From positions 1-19,740 of the forward strand of contig SGPL01000189.1 of the NCBI GenBank assembly GCA_004802705.1: a stretch of 19,740 nt of DNA. Reading direction: 5' to 3'. Position 1 is the first letter of the stretch, and each line of letters opens with the position of its first letter. Source of the stretch: Bondarzewia mesenterica. Its lineage: Eukaryota; Basidiomycota; Agaricomycetes; Russulales; Bondarzewiaceae. Both the position numbers and the translations under genes were made by a program. A model generated the notes under the pieces. It had not been told where the DNA came from. It saw only the letters and a list, made by a program, of their open reading frames with translations, and ran no database searches. Positions 10,205-17,609 of the stretch are shown piece by piece.

Positions 10205-10760
10205 TGTTCTCAAGATGCTGGGCCTAGCCATCTCAGATGGTCACTAAAGACCCCCCATGCTATTTTGCATTTTATTAAGCCCAGTCATCTCAGATGATCA
10301 CTGAGGACCCTCTATGCTATTTTGCATTTTGTTGGGCTCAGTCATCTCAGACAGTCACTAAGGACCCCTCTATGCTATTTTTCATTTTGCTGGGCCCACT
10401 CATCTCTGATAATCACTGAATGACCCCCTACAATATTTTTCATTTTGCCAGGCCCACCCATCTCAGACAGTCACCGAGGACCTCCACACTATTTTTCATT
10501 TTGCTGGGCCCACTCATCTTTGATGGTCGATGGTCACTGAAGACCCTCTACAATATTTTTCATTTTGCTAAGCCCACTCATCTCAGATGGTCACTGAGGA
10601 CCCCTCATGCTATTTTTCATTCTGCTCAGCCCACCCATCTCAGATGATCGCTGAGGACTCTTTATGCTATTTTTCATTTTGCTGGGCCCACCTATCTCAC
10701 ATGGTTGCCAACGACCCTCATACTATTCTTTACCTTACTGGGTCCAACAGTCTCAAATCA
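10205..10760. repeat. Minisatellite array, ~57-bp unit, about nine copies
   Basis: CATCTCAGAT-type cores start at 10229, 10286, 10343, 10401, 10459, 10515, 10579, 10636 and 10693. Spacing is 56-58 except for one 64-bp unit carrying a small GGTCGAT duplication. The unit reads GGGCCCACTCATCTCAGA, then GGTCACTGAGGACC, then ATTTTTCATTTTGCT. Because 57 is divisible by three, one frame stays open and repeats a His/Phe-rich peptide. That is a repeat artefact and not a gene. Confidence 0.88.
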
Positions 10761-11237
10761 ACTCACTAAAATGTTGGGCCCAATCATGTAAAACCTCAAC
10801 GAGATACTAGTTAGGCTCAAGTCTGCTGGACAGTCTCAATCAGTGATAATGCACATTTGGCTAGTTTGTCTTAGACTATATCAAGAGACTGAATAATGTG
10901 TCATGTGACTAACGGCAGTTGATGCTGAGCATCACAAGGTTCAATGAGGAGGATGGGCAATGTGTAAATGTAAAGGTGAACATGGTGACATACTACCACA
11001 GCAGTCGTGGTATCAATCTCTGACTTGTAATAGAGATGAGAGCACGTAGAGCCATCTGTAAGGTAATTGTCAAAAAAAAATGTCTAGCACGCACTATCAC
11101 ATGCTCTCAGAGCCCCCGAGCAACTACTGCTAGAACTCATGCTATTGGCCAAGCAAGGGTCAGCCTAAGCATTTTAAGGACAGTGAAAAATATGTACCCT
11201 CATGCACACTCTTCATGCATGAAGAACTGTAACACGG
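10761..11237. other. Spacer after the minisatellites, nothing recognised
   Basis: The array decays into GGGCCCAATCATG and similar fragments to about 10850. Beyond that there is no repeat or gene I can support. A short plus-strand ORF (11036-11266) has no recognisable features and overlaps the antisense relic. Confidence 0.4.
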
Positions 11238-11640
11238 TTATAGATGGTGAAAAAGACTCTTTTTGAGCTTTGTCTCCTTCTCTTTCTCTCTCTGCTTGCA
11301 TTTCTTTTGCATCAAAGGGTTTTGACCTTTCACCCTATTCTCATCCTTGTTCTCATCCTCGTCAGTGCTAGGAAGGTTCTTGAACAATAATGTGGTTGAG
11401 TTGAGGATGTGCCAGGTGAGAGCAATGTGGCACTATCAATAGCTGATTGAGAAAGTCAACACGGAGGGTGGATGATTGCACAAATGAGAGGTAATCACTC
11501 GATGTGTAGTTATTGGTGTACAGTTGCGATGCAAGGTTAGTTGCGCCTACAAATGAGCCCATCATCACGGTGGGCGCAGGTAAAAGATGAGTGTAGATAA
11601 CTCATCGAAGTTGAACTCAAGTCAACTAGTTGCTTAACTT
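11238..11640 (-). pseudogene. Decayed coding stretch with charged C-terminal segment
   Basis: On the minus strand 11568-11368 is open (contains VGATNLASQLYTNNYTSSDY and TLRVDFLNQLL). In another phase 11384-11238 reads an acidic then strongly basic peptide (NLPSTDEDENKDENR, then CKQREKEKETKLKK) up to a TAA at 11238. The phase change could be an intron whose acceptor is GTTCAAG before AACCTTCC, or a frameshift. CpGs reappear here, so this piece is less decayed than 2-10 kb. I recognise no family. Confidence 0.4.
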
Positions 11641-12035
11641 ACCGGTAAAGAGGGATACTGGTCCACTGATGAAGGAACACTACAAAAAAATGAAGCAAGG
11701 TTCTTACCACTTTGTAATGAGTCTAGTTGCGACCCTAATTGTGATTTGTAGTTCAACTATATGGGCTCAAGAATTCTGGGGGGGGTCAAAATGGCCCTTT
11801 TGTCATCCACAAGTGACGATTCTCTAAATCAGGAATTGTAATTACGGTAAATTAACCCAATTTGGAACACAAATTTGTGCTGGCACCTCTACTGCAAATC
11901 ACCGCTAATTACATGCATAAATTTTGACCCAAATGTCGACCCTCCTGCAAATTTGCGTCAATTTCAGATCTCCAGTTCATAATTCCCTCCACACTAATCT
12001 ATATGAATATTTGATTACATCACGAATACATGAAG
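11641..12035. other. Left flank of the retroelement, no gene seen
   Basis: A run of eight G near 11777 precedes AT-rich sequence with recurring TGCAAAT and CAAATTTG motifs up to the insertion site. No ORF is credible. It could belong to the terminal part of an older transposon, but no inverted partner was found in the window. Confidence 0.4.
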
Positions 12036-12040
12036 GAGCT
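12036..12040. repeat. Target-site duplication, left copy (GAGCT)
   Basis: GAGCT immediately precedes the left LTR and recurs exactly after the right LTR at 17251-17255. A 5-bp duplication is standard for Ty1/Copia integration. It shows that the two LTRs belong to one insertion and have not recombined with other copies. Confidence 0.95.
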
Positions 12041-12431
12041 TGTCAAGATATGATATCTGGGTTTCGTGCTAGCGAGACAAGAATGAACAGCTCAGTAATT
12101 GGGGACAATCACTATAATATATTCAGTACCTAGCGAGACAAGAATGAACGGCTAAGGTACATGAGCAAAGGACAAACACAACGTAAGGTATAGGTACTCA
12201 CCTCAGTAATTGGGGACAATTACTGAGGTGACACGACACACAAATCAGTATAGATAAGACACATGAAGTCGAAGTTCAATTGGTACTGTATAGTACCAAG
12301 CCACAGATGCCATCTGTCGGTCAGCCAAATAAGGAAGGTGCATAGGATGAGTGGTGCGAGAAGTGTAATGTAAGTGTCCATCGAAGAAACAAAATAAACT
12401 GTACGCTACAGGCCCATTTGATATCCCAACA
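12041..12431 (-). repeat. 3' LTR (left), 391 bp
   Basis: It begins TGTCAAGATATGATATC and ends GATATCCCAACA on the plus strand, giving TGT...ACA ends. It matches the right LTR over its whole length with 18 substitutions and no gap. Inside are a duplicated CTAGCGAGACAAGAATGAAC motif, a duplicated TCAGTAATTGGGGACAAT motif and a strong hairpin (12198-12231). Compared with the right LTR, this copy has lost more CpGs (9 against 3). Confidence 0.97.
12198..12231. other. Perfect 14-bp hairpin in the 3' LTR
   Basis: TCACCTCAGTAATT, a 6-base loop GGGGAC, then AATTACTGAGGTGA form a perfect stem. The copy in the other LTR (17017-17050) has one change, which is a G-U wobble in the element-sense RNA. It may be a regulatory or RNA-packaging structure in the LTR transcript, or a remnant of a nested insertion. 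The role is not shown by the sequence. Confidence 0.8.
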
Positions 12432-12440
12432 CTCCCCCTC
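12432..12440 (-). other. Polypurine tract of the Copia element
   Basis: On the minus strand GAGGGGGAG lies directly before the 3' LTR. This is the expected primer site for plus-strand DNA synthesis. It overlaps the pol stop codon (TGA at 12439-12441), so coding runs right up to the LTR. Confidence 0.9.
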
Positions 12441-12955
12441 AAATCGCCTGAAGCCCAATCAGCTCCACGAACTTCTCGACCTTCGGACGGGATAATGCCT
12501 TCATGAATAAGTCGGCCGCCATGTCCTCGATTGGGCAATAGAAGATTGCTATCTTCCCATTCTCCACAGCCTCGCGTATGAAGTGAAAGCGAATGTTGAT
12601 ATGCTTGGTGCGGGCATGAAAAGTGTTGTCACATGCGAGAGCAATCGCGGATTGGTTGTCACAGTGAAGGGTAACTGGCAGAGCCTTGGACTTGGGAATG
12701 TCGAAGATGTCGCAGAGGAAGCTCTGAAGCCAGATGGCTTCCTTCACAGCATGAGTCGCTGCAACATACTCAGCCTCCGTGCTGGACAACGTGATAATCG
12801 GCTGCTTCTTCAATGACCAGGAGATTGCTCCCCCATTATATAGAAAGACGTAGCCTGAAATCGAGTGTCGATGCTCCTGCAATGCCCAGTCTGAGTCGGT
12901 ATATCCCTCGAGTCCTGCCTTCGTACCTCTAAAAACCAACCAATACTCACGCGTC
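12439..12955 (-). pseudogene. pol: RNase H domain of Copia pol
   Basis: This is the C-terminal part of the polyprotein, in the phase restored after a 1-base deletion near 12955. RNase H residues are visible: Asp in GYTDSDWA, Glu in LSSTEAEYVAA and Asp in HCDNQSAIAL. They are followed by ARTKHINIRFHFIREAV, which is typical of Copia ends. The terminus matches usual Copia pols (IEDMAADLFMKAL, then a short tail). No stop interrupts this last domain, so it is the best-preserved block. It would degrade the RNA strand during reverse transcription. Confidence 0.95.
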
Positions 12956-13904
12956 CCTTCAGGTACCTCAAGATCTGCTTGATCCCCTCCCAGTGCATCT
13001 TCCCAGGGTTCTGCATGAACTGTGCCAGATGCGACACAGCGTGCATGATATCTGGCCGTGTTGCTACTGCAGCGTACATGACCGAGCCGATGGCCTCACA
13101 AAATAGGACATTTCACATCTCATCATACTCACGTGGAGATGCCGAGGACTGGTTTCAACTCAACGCAAAGTTGGGGTTGAGCGGGATCATAAGGGCCTTT
13201 GCATCCTCCAGGTTGAACCGGGAGATGATGGTGTCGATATAGGCTTACTGCGAGAGGGAGATGGTGCACACCTTGTGGTCACGCTTGATCTCCATGCCAA
13301 GGAGCCAGTGTATTTCTCTGAGATTGGTCATCTCAAAGACTTCACTGAGCTCCCCCTTCAACCATTCCAGGAGATGGAGGACACTGGCAAATAGCGCGAG
13401 GTCATCGATGGAAGTGGCAATAACCAGAATGTCCTTCCCGACGTGCTTGTAGAAGACACCGTGATCGACCGAGCAGTGAGTGAAGCTGAGCTTGATGAAC
13501 ACCTCGCAGAGACGTTGGTACTAGCATCGGCCTGACTGCTTTAGCCCATAGATCATCTTGAATAAACGGCAGACCTTCAGTGCAGCTCCTGGGGCTATGA
13601 AACCTGGGGGCTGCTCCATGAAAATGTCCTCCTTCAGATGTCCATTCAAATATGCATTTTTGACGTCCATCTGGTGGACCTCTCAGTCATTCCGAGCAGC
13701 TATAGCAAGCAGCGTGCGAATCAAGTCGAGTTTCGCAATGGGCATGAAGGTATCGGTGTAGTCGATCCCTAGAACCTGCGTGAATCCTTGGGCAACAAGG
13801 TGAGCTTTGTACTTAACAATTTCACCTGCAGAGCCTCGCTTGACTTTGAAAACCCATTTGCTGCCAACAATGTTTGTATTCAGTGGCTGGTCGACGAGTT
13901 CCTA
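12956..13904 (-). pseudogene. pol: Reverse transcriptase domain of Copia pol
   Basis: The order of motifs is standard: NIVGSKWVFKVKRGSAGE, YKAHLVAQGFTQ, GIDYTDTFMPIAKL, HQMDVKNAYLNGHL, MEQPPGF, MIYGLKQSGR, then the catalytic Asp pair in ATSIDDLALFA (about 13401-13412), LLGMEIKRD and YAAVATRPDIMHAVSHLAQF. The pair is SIDD, not the common YVDD. In-frame stops at 13902, 13683 and 13521 sit where Copia RTs usually have Trp (T-W-ELV, D-W-EVHQMD, GRC-W-YQRL). The stop at 13245 sits where Gln is usual. Those at 13155 and 13113 could come from Arg or Trp codons. Confidence 0.96.
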
Positions 13905-14691
13905 GGTCTCCAGCTTGTGGATCATGACAAGCTCGCTGTTGATGGCAGCTTCCCATTTTGGCCAGTCGGCCCTATGATGCGTGTCTGTGACAGTCTGTGG
14001 CTCATGACCACTTGTGACCTGTGATGCTAGCGCACACTCGATGGTGCTCGAGCTTACATCTTCCCATTTGACACTTCCATCTGCATCATCCTGGACCTCC
14101 ACCATCCCAGCAAAACCACTCAAGGGCAAAATACTAGGGAATATAGAACCAGAAAGGCCAGAAGCAATGCCCTCACCACTTTGCAAGCAGTGCACATAGG
14201 CGGACAGATGAATCTCGTGGCACGGATGACCAGCGGGCTCGAGCGCTGTGTCAGAGGCATTGGAAACATTGTCAGAAGGGCCGGAAATGCCCATATGATC
14301 AGGATGGTGAGAGACAGTGTCAGTCTTGCTCGTCTCGGATGACGAGTCATCTTTGAGCACGTTCAACACAGTGGTTTCATCCTCATCATTGGTCAGGCAT
14401 TTCGTGCTGGACTTCAGCGAGATTTTGGGGGAACTGCCAGCAGAGGATGTTGATGGTGCCATTTTGGTGCCATCTTTATCCAGGAATGGCTCGTGAGGAC
14501 GGTTTTGTGCATCTTGTGCTATCTGCTCCCCCTCAAGCAGAACGGCTTCCTCACGCCATTTTCTGTCCATAAAAACGACATTTCGTTCCACGCCGATGCT
14601 GCGTTTCTTGGGCCAGTAAATGTGATACCCTTTGGACTGGGAATCATAGCCAACAAAGTAGCCTTTGTTGGCCTTTGATGAGAGCTTATCC
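13905..14691 (-). pseudogene. pol: Pol linker between integrase and RT, acidic and variable
   Basis: It opens with KANKGYFVGYDSQSKGYHIY and RSIGVERNVVFMD, the conserved Copia block after the integrase core. Then comes a long Ser/Thr/Asp/Glu-rich stretch (ending near TDTHHRADWPKWEAAINSEL) without stops for 229 codons. This spacer is usually poorly conserved in the family. Confidence 0.85.
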
Positions 14692-15399
14692 TAGCCCTCG
14701 ACCTTGACCTAAACTCGGCAGCCCTACTCATGCAAATCCCGCAGATCGGGCTTCTTGCCCATCGCGATCTCGAGTGGCATCTTTCTGAGTAGCGCACATG
14801 TGCCTGTGCAGTTCCAGATCCACACACAGTGGTTAATGGCTTCTGCCCACAGGAATTTTGACAATCTAGCTTTGAGGAGCATCGCAACAGCGCGCATGAC
14901 TAGCGTGCTGTTCAGGCATTCAGAACACCCATTTTGCTGGGGCGAGTCATGCATGGTAAGTTCATGATGAGTCCTGTTCGCCTTCAACATCTGCTGAAAT
15001 TCTCCACCCAGGTATTCACCCCCATGATCTGTGTGAAGGGTACTGATCTTCTGGCTGCGTTAAACCTCGATTCAGTTCCTGTGGGTATCATAGGAGGTAA
15101 TAGTCTCGCTCTTCTTCTTCTGGAAGAAAATGGCTAACTCGCTAGAATGATCATCCAGCCAAGTCGAAAAGTATCGACTTCTCCTATCGATGTACGCTAG
15201 ATTGGACACCACACATCTGAATGTAGCAACTCGGCATAACGAGAAGCTCGAGGCAAGGATCGTTCCACCGGAAATGGTGTGCGCTTGATCTTCGCGCAAA
15301 TGCAGGATTTGCAAACCACTGCATCAGTATCTGCTTCATCGAGGGTGATCCCCTCGATGAGCCCTTTCTTCACGAGCTCCCAGACGGTATCAACAGCAA
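14692..15399 (-). pseudogene. pol: Integrase core of Copia pol, interrupted
   Basis: A DDE integrase is readable. The first Asp is in LLHSDVW (about 15215-15217), the second in TDHGGEYLGGEF (15027-15029), and Glu in QQNGCSECLNSTL (14919-14921). The last two lie 36 codons apart in one frame, that is D-35-E. A 1-base deletion near 15185 separates the first Asp from SRYFSTWLDDHSSELAIFF. Stops at 15197, 15072 and 15060 lie in the core. Three TAGs (14724, 14709, 14691) fall in LHE-stop-GCRV-stop-VKVEG-stop-DKL, where Trp, Trp and Gln fit the family. The domain would have inserted the cDNA. Confidence 0.94.
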
Positions 15400-15829
15400 C
15401 ATGTCTCAATCGGCGGTGCAATTCCACCAAACTCAAGGTAAGTGTACCTTTAACAGCCACATTGGCTTCAACATGGGACTTCTTTTGACTGATGAATCTG
15501 TACAGTCCGTTGCTTTGGGGAATTTGACCGATGGTCTCCCCCTGCGGGTTGATGAGGTGGGACTCGCCGTCCTTGATGCGGAGTTCGTAACTGGCCGCGT
15601 TCACTCATGGTACAGAGAGTAGTGTAAGGGCTATCTCTGGCACATACAACACATCTCTCAAAATGAGGGACATGGTTCCATTACTGTTCAGGAGGGCAAT
15701 CTCCAAGGTTCCATGACCAAGTGCCATGAACATGTGCTTGTTCGCTGCACGAATGGGTTCTGGTGCCATCGCAATGAAGTCAGTGAACTGGTCGTGATAG
15801 GGAGATATGTGGTGGCTCGCCCCGGTGTC
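15400..15829 (-). pseudogene. pol: Aspartic protease and GAG-pre-integrase (HHCC) segments
   Basis: The protease active site is DTGASHHI (15829 downwards), followed by PIRAANKHMFMALGHGTLEI and VLYVPEIALTLLSVP. A TGA at 15605-15607 then interrupts, most simply from CGA. The GAG-pre-integrase zinc segment follows: ELHRRLRHVAVDTV, and CKSC just downstream (about 15302-15313). That is His, His, Cys, Cys as in the family. The frame is the same before and after the stop. Confidence 0.93.
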
Positions 15830-16855
15830 GACATAAGTTGTCATCATAGAGGACGATACCACATTGTCACTGTCAAGTGCAGTCAGTGCCATGGCATCGA
15901 TCATTGCCATGAAACCTTTGGTGTGAGTTGCCGCATTGGCACTTGCATTCCCCCTCGATGCCTTCCCCCCAGCATCACCTCTGCTATCACCACCACTAGC
16001 ACTGCCACCACCGAGACCTCGGCATTCTGCCTTGGTGTGGCCACACTTGTTGCAGTTCCAGCAGACAATTCTGCGGCCACCTTTCTTGGTGCCTGGCTTA
16101 GACGCATCCCCTCTCGCATAGGTATACAGGGCTTCACCCAATGATGGCTTCGACCTCTTTGAGGAGCCAGCAGCGGTGCTCTGATCCTCGTCGTAAACCT
16201 CGAGGATAAACTGCATGAGAGTGACAGGGGAAAGGGGTTTCTCAGTGACATGAGCAGCACTGGTGATCGCGCGGAGGGAATTATGATATGATGGAGGTAG
16301 TGACGACATGATCATCACCGAGAAGTCCTCATCTTCTATCTTCATTCTCATACCAGCTAACTGTTCTTTTGACTTTAACAGGAAGTTTAGGTGCACACGA
16401 ACATCGCCACCTTCATTACATTTTGCCTCCATCATCTGACGTCGGACATCGACCTTGGCAATATCCAATTTCTGCTCATACTCCTTCAAGATTGCACCCC
16501 AGAGGTCCTTTGTGGTGGTATGGTTCTCAGATTAGAGTCAGAGGAGTAAGGAGTTGGTAATGATGGAGAAAATTTACTGCTTCACAGAAGCTTCGTCTTG
16601 TTCAAATTTCGCAACCTTCTGCTCAGCAGTGTCGCGTTCGAGAATCTCACGTAAGGAAGGGGTATAATCTTCTTCGTAGGCCTCTGGGTTGGCAGGCCTT
16701 GTTATAGAGCCAGTCAGGTGTCGTACCAGGCCTCTCGCCTTGATGGCGTTCTCGAGCCAGGTCTTGTACGTGACCCAGTTCGAGCCATCCGAAGCAAGCT
16801 TTGGAACATTGTAGAAGTTTTGACTGGACGACATCTGTAGGTCTGCAGGGCCCAT
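15830..16855 (-). pseudogene. gag: Gag region of the Copia element with zinc knuckle
   Basis: The reading starts at ATG 16855-16853, inside the primer-binding site (MGPADLQ), with a second Met seven codons on (MSSSQNFYNVPKL). It has the UBN2-type Gag pattern: SNWVTYKTWLENAI, then TTTKDLWGAILKEYEQ and SLPPSYHNSLRAI. A CCHC knuckle follows, CWNCNKCGHTKAEC (16022-16063), then a Gly/Ser-rich spacer. Stops at 16574 (TAA), 16538 (TGA) and 16532 (TAA) cluster in one block, and each can come from CAA or CGA by one C-to-T change. Gag would form the particle and bind element RNA. Confidence 0.93.
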
Positions 16856-16859
16856 AACC
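16848..16859 (-). other. Primer-binding site, half-tRNA initiator Met type
   Basis: Directly after the 5' LTR the minus strand reads GGTTATGGGCCC. Its complement, GGGCCCATAACC, is the anticodon stem-loop of eukaryotic initiator tRNA-Met. This is not the usual match to a tRNA 3' end (no TGG start). It fits the internal, cleaved-tRNA priming known for Drosophila copia. The gag ATG is inside this site. Confidence 0.85.
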
Positions 16860-17250
16860 TGTCAAGATATGATATCCGGGTTTCGTGCTAGCGAGACAAG
16901 AATGAACAGCTCAGTAATTGGGGACAATCACTATAATATATTCAGTACCTAGTGAGACAAGAATGAATGGCTAAGGTACATGAGCAAAGGACAAACACAA
17001 CGTAAGGTATAGGTACTCACCTCAGTAATTGGGGACAATCACTGAGGTGACACGACGCGCAAATCAGTATAGATAAGACACACGAAGTTGGAGTTCAAAT
17101 GGTACTGTATAGTACCAAGCCACAGATGCCATCTGTCGGTCAGCCAAATAAGGAAGGTGCATAGGATGAGTGGTGCGAGAAGCGTAACGTAAGTGTCCGT
17201 CGAAGAAACAAAATAGACCGTGCGCTACAGGCGCGTTTGATATCCCAACA
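16860..17250 (-). repeat. 5' LTR (right), 391 bp
   Basis: It has the same ends and length as the left LTR, with 18 substitutions: 16 transitions and 2 transversions by eye. It would carry the element promoter. A near-palindrome GGTACTGTATAGTACC (about 17100-17115) includes a TATA-like string on the minus strand, but I cannot fix a start site. The hairpin copy is at 17017-17050. Confidence 0.96.
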
Positions 17251-17255
17251 GAGCT
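17251..17255. repeat. Target-site duplication, right copy (GAGCT)
   Basis: This is an exact match to 12036-12040, immediately outside the right LTR. Confidence 0.95.
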
Positions 17256-17357
17256 GGTATGGTTTGGGAAAGCACCGCCTGCGCGGGCAGTAACCTTGTT
17301 TGTAGCAAGTGGGATGTACACGACGTTGTTGAATGGCTTTCGTCTTATAGTTGGCAT
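17251..17357 (-). other. Short ORF start cut by the retroelement
   Basis: A minus-strand ATG at 17357 has a good context (CAACAATGCC). It is open for about 36 codons (MPTIRRKPFNNVVYIPL at the start) up to the target site, then runs on into LTR sequence. Joining across the element at the duplicated GAGCT adds only a few codons before TGA. It could be a tiny gene, an exon, or chance. Nothing identifies it. Confidence 0.25.
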
Positions 17358-17456
17358 TGTTGAGTCAACCTCTCAGTGGCTCATTTCCTCGCGTCTGAAT
17401 CCTCAGTTGACATAAGTACCCAGAATTTTCGAAAGAAAGTCTGAAAATATGTACTG

Positions 17457-17496
17457 ACAACATTTGCTTTGCCCTGGCAAAGGCCAACAATGTTGT
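17457..17496. terminator. Imperfect hairpin 3' of the membrane-protein gene
   Basis: ACAACATT...GCTTTGCC pairs with GGCAAAGGC...AATGTTGT around a 2-base loop, with an unequal interior bulge. It lies about 115 bp beyond the minus-strand stop at 17610, in the probable 3' UTR or terminator. Fungal ends are set by poly(A) signals and not by hairpins, so the label is positional only. It could instead be a small inverted-repeat element. Confidence 0.35.
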
Positions 17497-17609
17497 ATAC
17501 CTACTTCTGATTCAAGGAGCTCGACCTAGTTCCCGCCCCATGCCATTACTCTATGTAGATACAAATACACATACATGCACAGGCATGAAGATATCCAGCG
17601 CCCGTCAAC

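Larger units (their letters stand above)
12041..17250 (-). mobile_element. Ty1/Copia LTR retrotransposon, full-length but inactivated
   Basis: The element is 5210 bp: two 391-bp LTRs, an internal region, a primer-binding site beside the right (5') LTR and a polypurine tract beside the left (3') LTR. On the minus strand one frame from 16855 to 12439 encodes Gag, protease, integrase, reverse transcriptase and RNase H in the Copia order. Sixteen in-frame stops lie at 16574, 16538, 16532, 15605, 15197, 15072, 15060, 14724, 14709, 14691, 13902, 13683, 13521, 13245, 13155 and 13113 (leftmost base given). Two 1-base deletions lie near 15185 and 12955. With the two lost bases counted, the span is exactly 1473 codons including the stop. 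It cannot move autonomously now. It lies 360 bp beyond the stop of the membrane-protein gene and in the same orientation. Confidence 0.97.

Noticed and set aside
10205..10760. Regular 57-bp repeats considered as a CRISPR array
   Set aside because: The whole unit repeats with no unique spacers, and the surroundings are eukaryotic (introns, LTR element). It is a minisatellite.
10420..10769. ORFs encoding a repetitive His/Phe/Thr peptide
   Set aside because: They are open only because the 57-bp repeat length divides by three. There is no start context and no protein-like features outside the repeat.
12245..12538. 97-codon minus-strand ORF in the left LTR, mirrored at 17064-17357
   Set aside because: Most of both ORFs is LTR sequence read in the same frame. 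The similarity reflects the LTR copies and not a gene family.
13401..13412. SIDD in place of YVDD read as a dead RT active site
   Set aside because: Both catalytic Asp residues are present, and the residues before them vary among Copia elements. The RT is inactivated by stops and not by this motif.
15713..16144. 143-codon plus-strand ORF over gag
   Set aside because: It is the antisense of the Gag zinc-knuckle and Gly/Ser-rich region. The minus-strand reading carries the recognisable motifs.
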